Origin: Fragaria x ananassa
Lineage: Eukaryota; Streptophyta; Magnoliopsida; Rosales; Rosaceae
Direction of reading: 5' to 3'
Assembly (NCBI GenBank): GCA_034370585.1
Contig: CP139752.1
Location: forward strand, 15,273,501-15,337,500
DNA length: 64,000 nt
The position numbers were made by a program, and so were the translations under genes. The notes under the pieces were generated by a model. It saw only the letters and a list, made by a program, of their open reading frames with translations. It had not been told where the DNA came from and did not search any database. Positions 48,192 to 59,577 of the stretch are shown here, one piece after another. Every line of letters starts with the position of its first letter. Within the stretch, counting starts at the first letter, position 1.

Positions 48192-50630
48192 GGAGGGTTG
48201 GAACTTGGAGAAGGTAGAGTGAAAGTGAGAGTGAGTGTGAGAGTGAGAGTGAGAGTGAGACTGCATACATGAGTAGAAAGGGCGCGGGATATGTAGTGAA
48301 TGGGAGCGCAGTTTTGGTTTAAATGTAGTCACGGTGGGCAAAGTCCATGCATGTGACAGTTGTTCAGTCTATAGCGCCATTAGTAAGTGAGGTACATTCC
48401 CATTTCACCTTTTCAAATTTTGACATCCCAATGGTAAATGTGAGGATTACATGTTGAAATAAGAGTCTATCTTGATTAATAGATCATCTGAAAAAAAATC
48501 AATTTTGTATAATCTTATAACAGAGATGTATTAGGCAATTTTCAAATGTCATTCTCTAATCGAAAAATACAGATAAAATCAAGGGACTATCCATCTTCTT
48601 AACAAAAGTTGATGTAGCTGAAAAACAATTATTGGTAATATTATCATCCTGTGAGCCAAGTAGACGTGGTCATTCTCATTCCAACCTTTCTGCTTGCTTG
48701 CTTGGTCACAATCTTCCTATGTGAGGAACCCTTATCAGTAAAACAAATCATCAAAACAGTATAACCATAGTACATAGATCTGTTTTGTTCTTGTTCAATA
48801 TTTGCTCTCTTTGTTTATTTGATCTTTTGCAACTCAAGAAACGAAACAGTTTTAGGTGGAAGGCATACATTTCTCTTAGATGAATTGTCTGTTCTGCTTT
48901 CAACTTTCAACGCGAGTAACATAATGGCCTGTGTCACTGGGTGTTATCTTTTAATCTGCATCAAGATATGCTTACATATTCGTATTTTTTTTTTTAACAA
49001 AGAATGTTTGTCAACTTTTGATAACTTAAAATACTAACAATAGTAATAATTTCATATAAATTGTCATTTTGCACTTTGAATTTCATCAGATGTATGATGT
49101 GTCCCTTTGTTCTCATATTGACCGATCATTAGTTCTGCCATCAAGTACTCTGTAAATCGAAAACGTGTCTCCAGCGAGCTCCCTTTATGATGTTGTATCA
49201 CTAACGAGGCATGCACAATTATATTATACCTAACTAGAACTTCAAAATAGATCACACAATAGTTGGCAGAAAAACCAAGACTTGAACAAGATTAATTGAA
49301 ATTGGTAAGTATATGAGATTTAAGGTGTAAAAGCCACGGAGTTAAAGATGAAATTTGCCCAAAAGAAAGTGATTTGTGTTCAAAACAAAATGGAGACACA
49401 TAAGAGTGTAAAGCCAGATTATAATCCTCTTATGAAACAAAGCTCTTAGTTAACACTAAAAACTGAAACTGAAAAGCAAAAATACAGCAGATATTATATA
49501 TTGCAACGTATTTGAAGCTTTAAATGTGGTGGTGGTGGTGACTGGAGATGTAGCTAGATAGCTATCTGTTTTTCACTTATGAGTAGTGTCTGGAGCTGAA
49601 TTCTTTGAACGAAATCTGACAGTCTCCCTTGGATTCCATTTCATAGGAGTTGCTTCTTCAGTAATGGCTTGAATTCCCAGAGAATGAGATCAAGAAGTAA
49701 TACCCACCTCACTACATTTTTCATTTTCACGAGCTCTTCTATTTCACATGTTTTCCTGCCATTCACAACCTGATGCCCGGGACTCTCCTCACCTTTATCC
49801 CATGCTTGTCCTCTCTTCTATTTCACAGGTGTGAAGCTTGGCTTCATGTTCATCCCTACGTTGTATATGATGATGCAGCTGATGACGCTGTTACCACAAC
49901 TACAAGCACCTTCCTTGTTTCTTTTAATTTTCGAAACATTGTGCAATGTACACATGGTTTTCCGATAAGAATCTACTGAGTCTGGAAAGTAAATGAACTA
50001 AACGGCTGGGCATTGGAGGCATATAACTGATATAAGCAGTGAATGGGATCGAAACTGAAGGGTAACCAGAAACCGGTGGTGGAATGTTCCGTAAACCAGT
50101 TCAATGAGCAATGGAGAGCAAGATGATTGTGGGTGTCGGAACAAATTACTCCCATTTTTCATAATGATTTTCATAAGTCTTTCATATATGTACATACTGT
50201 TACAGACTGCGCAGGTGCCGATAATAACACAATGGCAGATTGAGAATGATTTGCAAAAGTTAACACACCCAAAACAACATACGAGTCCAGTCGATATAAC
50301 ATCAAGGGTTGAGAATGACCAACCCAACTTCAACTCCGATTATCTCCGTATTCCGTCCAACTGAGTATACTCAAAACTCTCTTTCTTTCCACACTTGGTG
50401 ACTAAATTGCTGAAGCCAAGAAATCTCAATTAAAAAAACTGCCTAATAATATGGAAAGCTATTAATTAACAAATATGCACACAGGAAGTGAAAATCATAC
50501 AGCGCACCCGGCCAATCTCACCGTCCACTCACCGTGCCCGGCCCCACCCGGCGATCTCACCGATAAATTTCCAGGTGCGCCGAATAGGCTCTCCACAGGA
50601 AGAAAACAAACTATCATGTCATCAAGTGAA
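48192..50630. other. Upstream region of the DREB2F-like gene and intergenic DNA
   Basis: The first several hundred bases to the right of the gene are its promoter. The remainder is AT-rich. A possible former exon lies at about 49770-49980, with FHRCEAWLHVHPYVVYDDAADD after an acceptor-like TTTCACAG, but it cannot be joined to anything. No supported gene. Confidence 0.45.
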
Positions 50631-50654
50631 TGACACTACCAGAAAATGGGTCTT

Positions 50655-51030
50655 GGGCGACGAAACAAAAAAAACCGGGCGACAATTTTTTTTTTCGTCG
50701 CCTAAGAGGGAACTTAGGCGACGATTTTTTTTTTGTCGCCTAAGGAAAAAAAATCGTCGCCTAAGTTTCCTCTTAGGCGACGAAAAAAAAAATCGTCGCC
50801 TAAGAATAAATTTCGTCGGCCAAGATAGAAACTAGGGCGACGAAACAATATTTCGTCACCTAAGATATTTATATCGTCGCCTAAGTTTTTTTATCCTTAG
50901 GCAACGAAACTCAAATATTTCGTCGCCCAAGATTTTTTTAAAATCTTAGGCGACGAAACTCAAATATTTCGTCGCCCAAGATTTTTTAATCCTTAGGCGA
51001 CGAAACTCAAATATTTCGTCGCCCAAGATT
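50655..51030. repeat. Left subterminal repeat region of the CACTA element
   Basis: Many copies of CTTAGGCGACGAA and its complement TTCGTCGCCTAAG, often as adjacent inverted pairs. In CACTA elements such motifs are where the regulatory transposon protein binds; binding here is inferred. Confidence 0.85.
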
Positions 51031-51605
51031 CTTCTATATATTGAGAGGCCGGGATAGAAGAATGAGAACTTTGAAAATTTGAAACATAAATTTCTCTAGT
51101 TCTTCAAATCGTTCGGTGTTGTGGAAATCTGTCCATACATAGTTTGTGGAGCTACTCCCAGGTACGTACATATGCATATGCACATATATATATGCATATA
51201 TATATATATATATATTGATTTTCAGTTTTATTTGAGTTGAATTAATGATATATATATATATATGCATAGAGTTTGTTCCAAGCTGAGTAAGGGGCCGTTC
51301 TGTCATAGATATGGTTCACAGGTTTGTTTAACTGGATCTCAAGATCACAAACTGACCACTCTTCTCGGTGAAGGGGTCGATAGGGGTTCGCCTCCGTGAT
51401 CACAAACGAGTCCTGCCTGGTTCCTGTAGGGGGTTCGCCCTCCGTGACATTGACACTTGCCTTCTGAAACCACGGAATCCGCTCGAACTAGATATATATA
51501 ATTAATAATTAGTATGTTGTATTACATTAATATATATATATATATAAAAGATATGTTCATTAAATATTGATATATATATATATATATGTGTGTTATTTTC
51601 AGGAT

Positions 51606-53163
51606 ATGGATAAGAGTTGGATTTCTCTTCCAAGATATCACAGAAAATATGCTGAAGGAGTTTGGGATTTTATGCAATATGCGCAGGCCAATGCTGACGG
51701 GAGTGGCATGTTCTATTGCTCGTGCAAGATGTGTAAGTGTCGCAGTGATATGCATCGATTTCCGTTTGATACAGTATGGGACCACCTGAAGAGTAACGGA
51801 TTCTGGGAACGTTACATATGTTGGATATATCACGGTGAAACATCATCACGCTCGCATGATCATGGACAGTTTTATGAGACGGGCAGTACATCCAACGATC
51901 CAACAACGACATTCATCAACGACATGTTTCTTCATGACAGCGGTGTATGCCCTGAACGACAGCACATTCTGCAGGCGCTGATGCAGGCCGTCCCTAGAGG
52001 TGTCAACACTGCCGGTATAGCCAAGTACAACTGACTTATTGCTTTCCAACAGACCCCTCTGTGCCCAGGTCATGAGAAGACCGTTCTTCAGTGTGTGATG
52101 GAGGTGATGCATATCAAGGTTGACACAAAATCGACCGTGACGGCTGTTGATAGGTATCTACAGTACGCTGCTTCGCTGCTGCCCGACGGTCATCGTCATC
52201 CCACCACGCATCATAAGGTCCGTCGTATCTTGAGAGATCTCGGGCTTTCCTACATCAAGATCCATGCATGCAGATATGAATGCGTTCTATTCTGGGGTAA
52301 AGATGCAGACGGTAATGACCTTGAAGGCCTTCATCGTTGTCCGGTATGTGGGACCGACAGGTATAAGCGGACTCCCGCAGGCAACAGGAAACCTGTTAAG
52401 GTACTTCGCTATTTCCCGTTGAGGGATAGGCTGGAGCGGTTGTACATGTCTTCAAAGACGGCCGAAGCTATGAGATGGCACGCTGTGAGGGAGGTGCATG
52501 ACGAAGACCTCATGGTACACCCTGCTGACGGGGAGACGTGGGAGCATATAGACAGGGAGTTTCCTCATTTTGCTTCAGAGGTGAGGAATGTGAGGCTCGG
52601 GCTGTCATCCGACGGGTTCAACCCTTTTGGGACCATGAGTCTTTCGTACAGTATATGGCCGGTCATTTTGGTGCCTTACAACCTTCCTCCATGGATGTGC
52701 ATGAAGAAGGAATACAACATGTTGACCTTGTTGATTCCGGGGCCCGGTTATCCAGGTATCTACTTTCCCTTCATATTGTATATATTGTTGTTGGTTCAAT
52801 TTTTTCTCCATTTATTGTTTTTGTTCTATATTTTTGGTTATATATAGTCGTTATCTGAATTTGTTGTGGTTGTTGTTGTTGTTGTTATCTAGGGAAGTGT
52901 GTCGATGTGTATATGAGACCGCTGATTGAAGAGTGTAAATTGCTTTGGGAGGTTGGTCATCCCACTTATGACGTCCGCCGAGTATGCATTGTCGGATGAA
53001 GAGATAGCTATAGCGCACTGGTGGGTACTAATCAATTGTGAAGAAGTTAAATATTGGAAAGAGTTGCACCTATATTTTCCGGAAGTTGATGGTGATCTCG
53101 AGTACCACAACATGACGTTCGCAAATTATTTTCGCACCTGGGTACGTAATTTAATCTTCCCTG

Positions 53164-53207
<44 letters not shown>

Positions 53208-53994
53208 AATTATTTTCTATTGCATATATTTTTGGATATTTACAGTTCAATATCCGTTACAGATGGACATGATTAAATCTGATGATAATCCAAACTGGTC
53301 GCACGAACTATTACTTCTTGCGATGCAACCGCAACGGGCTAGAGTTTATCCTACTTGCACAGTGAATGGCGTCAAATTTGTATCTGAAGAGAGAGACAGC
53401 AGACGAAGAACACAGAATTCTGGGGTGATGGCGCTTGGTCATGGCCTTGACTATTACGGTGTTCTCCATTCAGTGGTCGAACTGGTTTATGCGGAAGGCA
53501 TGAAAGTGCATCTGTTCAAGTGTAGATGGTTTGATACAGGCGCACAGAGCATGAAGATGGATCAGTACGGCAATTTATCGGTCAACACTGCTACAAGCGC
53601 CTACGAAGATGACCCGTTTGTTTTTGCGACATCGGTAAAACAAGTGTTTTATCTTGATGACCTTGCCAGGGGTGACGCGTGGAAAATAGCGAACATTGTG
53701 CATCCTCGAAACATTTACCGGGCGGCTACACTTGGAGTGACCATTCCAGGGCCAGAGGCTGATGCGTATCAGGAGCCGAACGCAGTAGGTATTCATGATG
53801 TAGCTACTATTCGCGAAAATAATGTTAAACATGGTCGAGTGCTCAGAATTCGTGACGAAGATTCAACTTTTATTGATGTTGATCCAAATGAAGAAACAGA
53901 CGATGACTCTGACGACGAATTAAGGCATAGATTACCAGATATTAATTCCGATACCAAAGAAGACTCATCGGATGACTCAGATTATGAGTCTTAG
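51606..53994 (+). pseudogene. CACTA TNP2-type transposase, internally deleted
   Basis: From ATG 51606 (after a TTTCAG acceptor) the frame gives the transposase-associated domain (MDKSWISLPRYHRKYAEGV, FYCSCKMCKCR). After an in-frame TGA at 52032-52034 comes the Transposase_21/TNP2 region in the same frame (YLQYAASLLPDGHRHPTTHH, HRCPVCGTDRYKR, GLSSDGFNPFGTMSLSYS). An intron spans 52756-52892 and the piece KCVDVYMRPLIEECKLLW follows, but most of the TNP2 core and the DUF4218 domain are deleted and the frame is lost near 52975. The DUF4218 end (AHWWVLINCEEVKYW) leads, through an intron at 53142-53262, into an intact DUF4216 region (GLDYYGVLHSVVELVY, DPFVFATSVKQVFYLDD) and an acidic tail ending at TAG 53992-53994. 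It is unlikely to give active transposase. Confidence 0.85.
53167..53206. repeat. TA microsatellite in the transposase intron
   Basis: About 19 TA units. Shorter TA runs are also at 51187-51215, 51248-51262 and 51532-51587, all inside the CACTA element. Confidence 0.9.
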
Positions 53995-54419
53995 CTTAGT
54001 TATAATTGAGCCTTAGCTTTGTAATTGTTGTCCAAATTAATATAAGGAGTAAATGCTTGTGACACCCTGTAGTTTATACCTAAAATCAGTTTTGTCCCTC
54101 ACTTTTTTTTTTAAACTGGTATATCCCTATACTTTTAATTCTCGACTGATTTGCCCTTGTCGTCAATTGACCGTTAAAGAAGACTGTTAAGTTGCTGAGA
54201 TGACCAGTCTTGCGATTCCAACTCAGCTAAAAACCTGCAACATCGACATAATATGTCCAATATACCCCCACTTTTAAATTCTTGCTCTCTTTCATTTCCT
54301 TCTCTGCATCTCACTCCCAACTCTCCTCCCAGACTTTCAAGTCTTCGTTTACAGAGGGAGCTCTCATGGCCACCACTGAGGACTCACCGGCACCGGCACC
54401 GGCGAATCCAGCTTTTCCG

Positions 54420-55421
54420 GCGAACGGAAGCTGGCCGAGTCTGTGTTTTTCGAGCACCCGGAAATTTTGTCATGCCTGTTCAGCAATCTGAGCAGAGGAG
54501 TGATGATACAGCTCCTGAATTTCGCCGAAGGAATCGCGATGGCTAAAAGAGCGGCGGAGAAGCTGTTCAAGACGCTCGACATGTACGAGGCCGTGAAGGG
54601 AGTGGTCCCCAAAATGGACGAGCTTTTTCCAGAGGCACGCGTCAAAGATCTCAAGACGGAGACCACGATATACGTGCGAGTACAAGGACACGCTGGAGCT
54701 GGTGTTTAAGGAGCACGCCAAGATCGAGTGGACCGACTCGACGAGCAAAAGTCGTGACGAGTACGACGCGAGGGACACGTCGTACGCGGTGGCCGACGAC
54801 GAGTCGCCGTTCGCGGTGCAACTGGCGCGGGTGATGGCTTTGCTGGACTCGAACCTGGAGGCAAAGTCGAAGCTGTACAAGGAAGTGGCGTTGAGCTCGA
54901 TATTCATGATGAACAACGGACGTTACATCTTGCAGAAGATCAAGGACTCTCAGGAGATCAACGCATGCATGGGCGACACGTGGTGCCGGAAGAGGTCGTC
55001 GGAGCTGCGGCAGTACCACAAGAATTACCAGAGAGAGACGTGGAGCCGGCTGCTGAGTTTCTTGAGCCACGAGGGGCTGAGCAACCATGGGAAAGTGCAG
55101 AATCCGGTGCTGAAAGAGAGGTTCAAGAGCTTCAATGCTATGTTTGATGAGATACACAAGACGCAGAGCACGTGGGTGGTGAGTGACGAGCAGCTTCAGT
55201 CGGAGCTTAGGGTTTCGATATCGGCGGTGGTGATTCCGGCGTACCGGTCCTTCCTGGGGAGATTCGCGCAGGTGTTAGACCCGGGAAGGCAAACAGAGAA
55301 GTACGTAAAGTTTCAGCCGGATGACATAGAGACGTACATTGATGAGCTATTTGATGGCAACCCTGCCCAGATTGCCAACCCTAATTCCAATTCCTCCATA
55401 TTTAACAGGAGAAGACCTTGA
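54420..55421 (+). pseudogene. EXO70 exocyst-subunit fragment captured by the MULE
   Basis: The 5' part (about 54440-54672) reads FFEHPEILSCLFSNLSRGVM, LLNFAEGIAMAKRAAEKLFK and LDMYEAVKGVVPKMDELFPE. The 3' part (about 54676-55421, another frame) reads YKDTLELVFKEHA, FMMNNGRYILQKIKDS, GDTWCRKRSSELRQYHKNYQ, RFKSFNAMFDEIHKTQSTW and RQTEKYVKFQPDDIETYID. This is the C-terminal half of plant EXO70, the exocyst subunit that tethers vesicles to the plasma membrane; it looks most like the EXO70B group, from memory. The middle segment that normally includes a KTPVPGG-type motif is missing and the frame changes at the junction (about 54673), so a deletion occurred. The N-terminal third is absent. The base composition is clearly more G/C-rich than the surrounding element. 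The last 239 codons are open and could still be transcribed. Confidence 0.88.
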
Positions 55422-55429
55422 GACCATGC

Positions 55430-55800
55430 AAGAAATCCAATACATAACCGAAGAAGGGTTTGGGTTTTGAGATGGAATAGAATTATTATTGATGAAATTC
55501 CTCAAGAAAAGCATGTTCAAAGAAGCAGTATTACAATTAGCACTATTAGCAGTGGTGCAAATTCTGTCGGAATTACCTGAGAAATCACGAGGGTACGTCA
55601 CAAACGGTGGCCAGTTGGGAACGATTTGGCCGTAGCCGCGAGCGGTGCTGTGGTACTTAACCGACGGCTGAGATTGCTTCTGATGGTGGAAAGTGAACGC
55701 CGGAACAAGATGGTCTTGAGTTGTGGGAGGGTAAACAAAGTTGGTACGAGCCTTGACACCGCGCATGGCTCGAGCGGCACAGTCATAGGCACAGTCATAG
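55430..55800 (-). pseudogene. AP2/ERF (LEP/ESR-like) gene fragment captured by the MULE
   Basis: On the minus strand, 55800 leads into AYDCAARAMRGVKARTNF and VYPP, the end of an AP2 DNA-binding domain of the type seen in the LEAFY PETIOLE/ESR-like ERF group (KARTNFVY). About 130 codons of the low-complexity C-terminal region follow. A 12-bp tandem duplication (TATGACTGTGCC) disturbs the domain just upstream and most of the AP2 domain is missing. The frame runs toward the EXO70 fragment, so the two captured pieces point at each other. The end near 55430 is approximate. Confidence 0.65.
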
Positions 55801-56203
55801 GGAGGTGAGGGAGTGGAGGGAAGATGGGTCGGAGTCAGGTTCAGATGTTTCTAAAAAGGATTCGGGTTGGGAGAGAGAGGGGGTGGAGGGGAGGGGGGAG
55901 AGGAGGAGGGTGTGGTGGTCAAGGGCGGCAGAGGAGAGGGAGAGGAGGAGAGTGAAAAAGTTGATGATTCAAAATGAGTTTGGAATTGCTCTGTGGGTAA
56001 AATTGTCATTTCAATACCTTGGTCTCATACATGTGTCAACATGTGTGCCACGTCAGCTACATAACGGGTTCACTTGACGACAAGGGCAAATCAGTCGAGA
56101 ATTTAAAATATAGGGGTATACCAGTTTTAAAAAAAAAGTGAGGGACAAAACTGATTTTAGGTGTAAACTACATGGTGTCACAAGTATTTACTCCTTAATA
56201 TAA

Positions 56204-56280
56204 AGATTTCCGGGCGTGTTTGTGAGCCTTCCATGGTAGGCTGGGTTCCAAAAGTGAGGGACAAAAGAATATGTTTGTAC
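56204..56280. other. CACTA sequence resuming after the nested MULE
   Basis: Short stretch between the MULE's right target duplication and the 148-bp tandem repeats. No feature seen. Confidence 0.4.
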
Positions 56281-56760
56281 TAAAATAAATAAAGCACATT
56301 TAAATTTCATTGTACAGGATTTTTTATTTTTAACCTTGGGCGACGAATTTAACAAATATCGTCGCCCAAGTATTATCTTGACCGACGAATTACACTCATT
56401 TCGTCGGCCAAGAGTAATCCGAATAATTAAAATAAAATAAAACACATTTAAATTTCATTGTACAGGATTTTTTATTTTTACTCTTGGGTGACGAATTTAA
56501 CAAATATCGTCGCCCAAGTATTATCTTGGCCGACGAATTACCCAACTTTCGTCGGCCAAGAGTAATCCGAATAATTAAAATAAAATAAAACACATTTAAA
56601 TTTCATTGTACAGGATTTTTTATTTTTACTCTTGGGCGACGAATTTAACAAATATCGTCGCCCAAGTATTATCTTGGCCGACGAATTACCCTAATTTCGT
56701 CGGCCAAGATAATCCGAATAATTAAAATAAATAAAGCACATTTAAATTGTAAGGTATGTT
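56281..56760. repeat. 148-bp tandem repeats, about three copies
   Basis: The anchor CACATTTAAATT lies at 56295, 56443, 56591 and 56737, giving periods of 148, 148 and 146 bp. Each unit contains the same CGACGAAT/TCGTCG(C/G)CCAAG inverted motifs as the subterminal regions, with C/G variation in GGGCGACG versus GGCCGACG. Confidence 0.93.
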
Positions 56761-56770
56761 TTTTATTTTT

Positions 56771-59040
56771 ATAGCCCCGTCAGCGTCTCGTCGATTGGAA
56801 ACTATTCTCAGTTGAACGTCCGGCCAGATTACGTGATTTGGAGGGTCGAATAGCCGTTTCCGTCCGTTTAGGGGTTTGACCGCGCCGATTGACCGGACGG
56901 ATCGAGCCCTTATCTTTGTCAGATGGAGCTGAATTTTTGCCCACCTACGTAATTCGTTATGCTGGTCATATCTGACGGTCGGTTTTCAGTTCCTCTTCTC
57001 CGATCACCAAACTCACGATATATGTACTAACGTTGTATAACTTTTTTATATAAGTGTTGAGTTTAAGTTTCGTTTTGAAGACAACGTATACGTAGAGGCC
57101 TCAAACGAAAAAAAGTCATGAAATAAGATATGACCGGAATGGTGAAATACGTCAACCCGTGAAAAATGAAGATATTTCGGTAAAATTTCGGTGCCGGTTG
57201 TTCCGGTCAATGAATTTCTCTTATTTCTACCTAGTGGTAGCCCCATCCCGGGTATTTATTTTTTACCAAATTTTTATATCCCCGTAAGCGTCTCGTCGAT
57301 TGGAAACTATTCTCAGTTGAAGGTCCGGCCAGATTACTTGATTTGGAGGGTCGAATAGCCGTTTCCGTCCGTTTAGGGGTTTGACCGCGCCGATTGACCG
57401 GACGGATCGAGCCCTTATCTTTGTCAGATGGAGCTGAATTTTTGGCCACCTATGTAATTCGTTATGGTGGTCATATCTGACGGTCGGTTTTCAGTTCCTC
57501 TTCTCCGATCACCAAACTCACGTTATATGTACTAATGTTGTATAACTTTTTTATATAAGTGTTGAGTTTAAGTTTCGTTTTGAAGACAACGTATACATAG
57601 AGGCCTCAAACGCAAAAAAGTTGTGAAATAAGATATGACCGGAACAGTGAAATACGTCAACCCGTGAAAAATGAAGATATTTCGGTAAAATTTCGGTGCC
57701 GGTTGTTCCGGTCAACGAATTTCTCTTATTTCTACCTAGTGGTAGCCCTATCCCGGGTATTTATTTTTTACCAAATTTTTATAGCCCCGTAAGATTCTCG
57801 TTGATTGGAAACTATTCTCAGTTGAAGGTCCGGCCAGATTACGTGATTTGGAGGGTCGAATAGCCGTTTCCGTCCGTTTAGGGGTTTGACCGCGCCGATT
57901 GACCGGACGGATCGAGCCCTTATCTTTGTCAGATGGAGCTGAATTTTTGCCCACCTATGTATTTCGTTATGTTGGTCATATCTGACGGTTGGTTTTCAGT
58001 TCCTCTTCTCCGATCACCAAACTCACGTTATATGTACTAATGTTGTATAATTTTTTTATATAAGTGTTGAGTTTAAGTTTCGTTTTGAAGACAACGTATG
58101 CGTAGAGGCCTCAAACGCAAAAAAGTCGTGAAATAAGATATGACCCGAACGGTGAAATACGTCAACCCGTGAAAAATGAAGATATTTCGGTAAAATTTCG
58201 GTGCCGGTTGTTCCGGTCAACGAATTTCTCTTATTTCTACCTAGTGGTAGCCCTATCCCGGGTATTTATTTTTTACCAAATTTTTATAGTCCCGTAAGAG
58301 TCTCGTCGATTGGAAACTATTCTCAGTTGAAGGTTCGGCCAGATTACGTGATTTGGAGGGTCGAATAGCCGTTTCCGTCCGTTTAGGGGTTTGACCGCGC
58401 CGATTGACCGGACGGATCGAGCCCTTATCTTTATCAGATGGAGCTGAATTTTTTTCCACCTACGTAATTCGTTATGCTGATCATATCTGACGGTCGGTTT
58501 TCAATTCCTCTTCTCCGATCACCAAACTCACGTTATATGTACTAATGTTGTATAATTTTTTATATAAGTGTTGAGTTTAAGTTTCGTTTTGAAGACAACG
58601 TATACGTAGAGGCCTCAAACGCAAAAAAGTCGTGAAATAAGATATGACCGGAACGGTGAAATACGTCAACCCATGAAAAATGAAGATATTTTGGTAAAAT
58701 TTCGGTGCCGGTTGTTCCGGTCAACGAATTTCTCTTATTTCTACCTAGTGGTAGCCCTATCTCGGGTATTTATTTTTTACCAAATTTTTATAGCCCCGTA
58801 AGAGTCTCGTCGATTGGAAACTATTCTCAGTTGAAGGTCCGGCCAGATTACGTGATTTGGAGGGTCGAATAGCCGTTTCCGTCCGTTTAGGGGTTTGACC
58901 GCGCCGATTGACCGGACGGATCGAGCCCTTGTCGTTGTCCGATGGAGCTGAATTTTTTCCCACCCACGTAATTTGTTATGCTGGTCATATCTGACGGTCA
59001 GTTTTCAGTTCCTCTTCTCCGATCACCAAACTCACGATAT
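56771..59040. repeat. 505-bp satellite-like array, 4.5 copies
   Basis: Unit starts (ATA then GCCCC or a close variant) lie at 56771, 57276, 57781, 58286 and 58790, periods of 505, 505, 505 and 504 bp. The fifth copy stops at about 59040. Copies are very similar by eye (roughly 95% or more). Each contains a G/C-rich core (GGGTCGAATAGCCGTTTCC, TTGACCGCGCCGATTGACC). A 68-72-codon minus-strand frame recurs once per unit; this follows from the repeat and is not taken as a gene. Confidence 0.96.
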
Positions 59041-59463
59041 TCTGAATTTTATGATATAACTCTTGGCCGACGATTTTCTTCATCTTGGGCGACGAGATTT
59101 ATATTGAAGAACATCGTCGCCCAAGTAGAGTATCTTATGAGACGACTTCAAAAATCGTCGCCCAAGATTATCTTGGCCGACGATTTTCAAAAAACAGGGC
59201 GACGATTTTTCAAGAATCGTCGCCCAAGAACTCTAATATAAAAGGCAAAAATTTGGAACCCTAACCATTCGCGCTGCCGCTCACAAATCCAAGCCCTCTC
59301 TCTCTCTCCGAAAATCCACCGAAGCCCTCTCTCTCCCTCTCTCCGACCCCGACCCCGCAACCCGACGCCGTCCCCGACCTTGAACCCGACCCGCTTTTTT
59401 ACTGTCATGGGATTGTCTTGATTTTCTTCTGGGGTTAATTTTGATTGTCAAATTGTATTGCAG
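59041..59463. other. CACTA interior: GGGCGACGA motifs, then a leader-like stretch
   Basis: 59055-59230 again holds TTGGGCGACGA/TCGTCGCCCAAG motifs. 59240-59400 is CT-rich (CCCTCTCTCTCTCTCCG) like a plant 5' leader. An intron-like TTTGATTGTC...TTGCAG then precedes the euAP2 exon piece. Confidence 0.5.
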
Positions 59464-59577
59464 ATGAGTAATTGCACAAAGGAAGAGTTTGTGCAAATTC
59501 TGCGTCGCCAGAGCACCGGATTCGCCAGAGGAAGCTCGAAATACAGGGGAGTCACGCTGCACAAATGTGGCCATGGT
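59464..59577 (+). pseudogene. euAP2-type (APETALA2-like) exon fragment captured in the CACTA element
   Basis: After an acceptor (TATTGCAG) the sequence reads MSNCTKEEFVQILRRQSTGF and ARGSSKYRGVTLHKCG, then HG and a TGA stop. In plant APETALA2/TOE-type regulators this block is the linker between the two AP2 domains and the start of the second (TKEEFVHVLRRQSTGF, SSKYRGVTLHKCG). The rest of the domain is missing; unrelated sequence follows. The preserved intron-exon border means it was captured from genomic DNA, not from spliced RNA. Confidence 0.8.

Larger units (their letters stand above)
54046..56194. mobile_element. Nested Pack-MULE with two host gene fragments
   Basis: The element begins GGAGTAAAT at 54046 and ends ATTTACTCC at 56194, flanked by identical 9-bp TTAATATAA (54037-54045 and 56195-56203), the Mutator-like signature. 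The ends are long inverted repeats of roughly 130-140 bp, with shared blocks such as CTAAAATCAGTTTTGTCCCT and TCTCGACTGATTTGCCCTTG. It has no transposase. It carries an EXO70 fragment on the plus strand and an AP2/ERF fragment on the minus strand. It sits inside the CACTA element, just after the transposase stop codon, and so inserted after the CACTA sequence existed there. Confidence 0.92.

Noticed and set aside
48192..48341. N-terminal extension of the DREB2F-like protein with His/Ser repeats
   Set aside because: The extension derives from a GAGTGAGAGT leader repeat and is absent from the family; the ATG at 48191 fits the usual N-terminus.
49773..49979. 68-codon frame with FHRCEAWLHVHPYVVYDD
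   Set aside because: Looks slightly exon-like but no flanking exons or family could be found.
50655..51030. Repeated palindromic GGCGACGA motifs as structured RNA genes
   Set aside because: Better explained as CACTA subterminal repeats, since the same motifs occur at the other end.
55805..56077. Gly/Arg/Glu-rich 90-codon frame in the nested MULE
   Set aside because: Purine-rich low-complexity sequence opposite the captured ERF fragment; probably a shadow frame.
57231..58963. Four near-identical 68-72-codon minus-strand frames
   Set aside because: They recur once per 505-bp unit and simply reflect the tandem repeat; no start context or family supports a gene.
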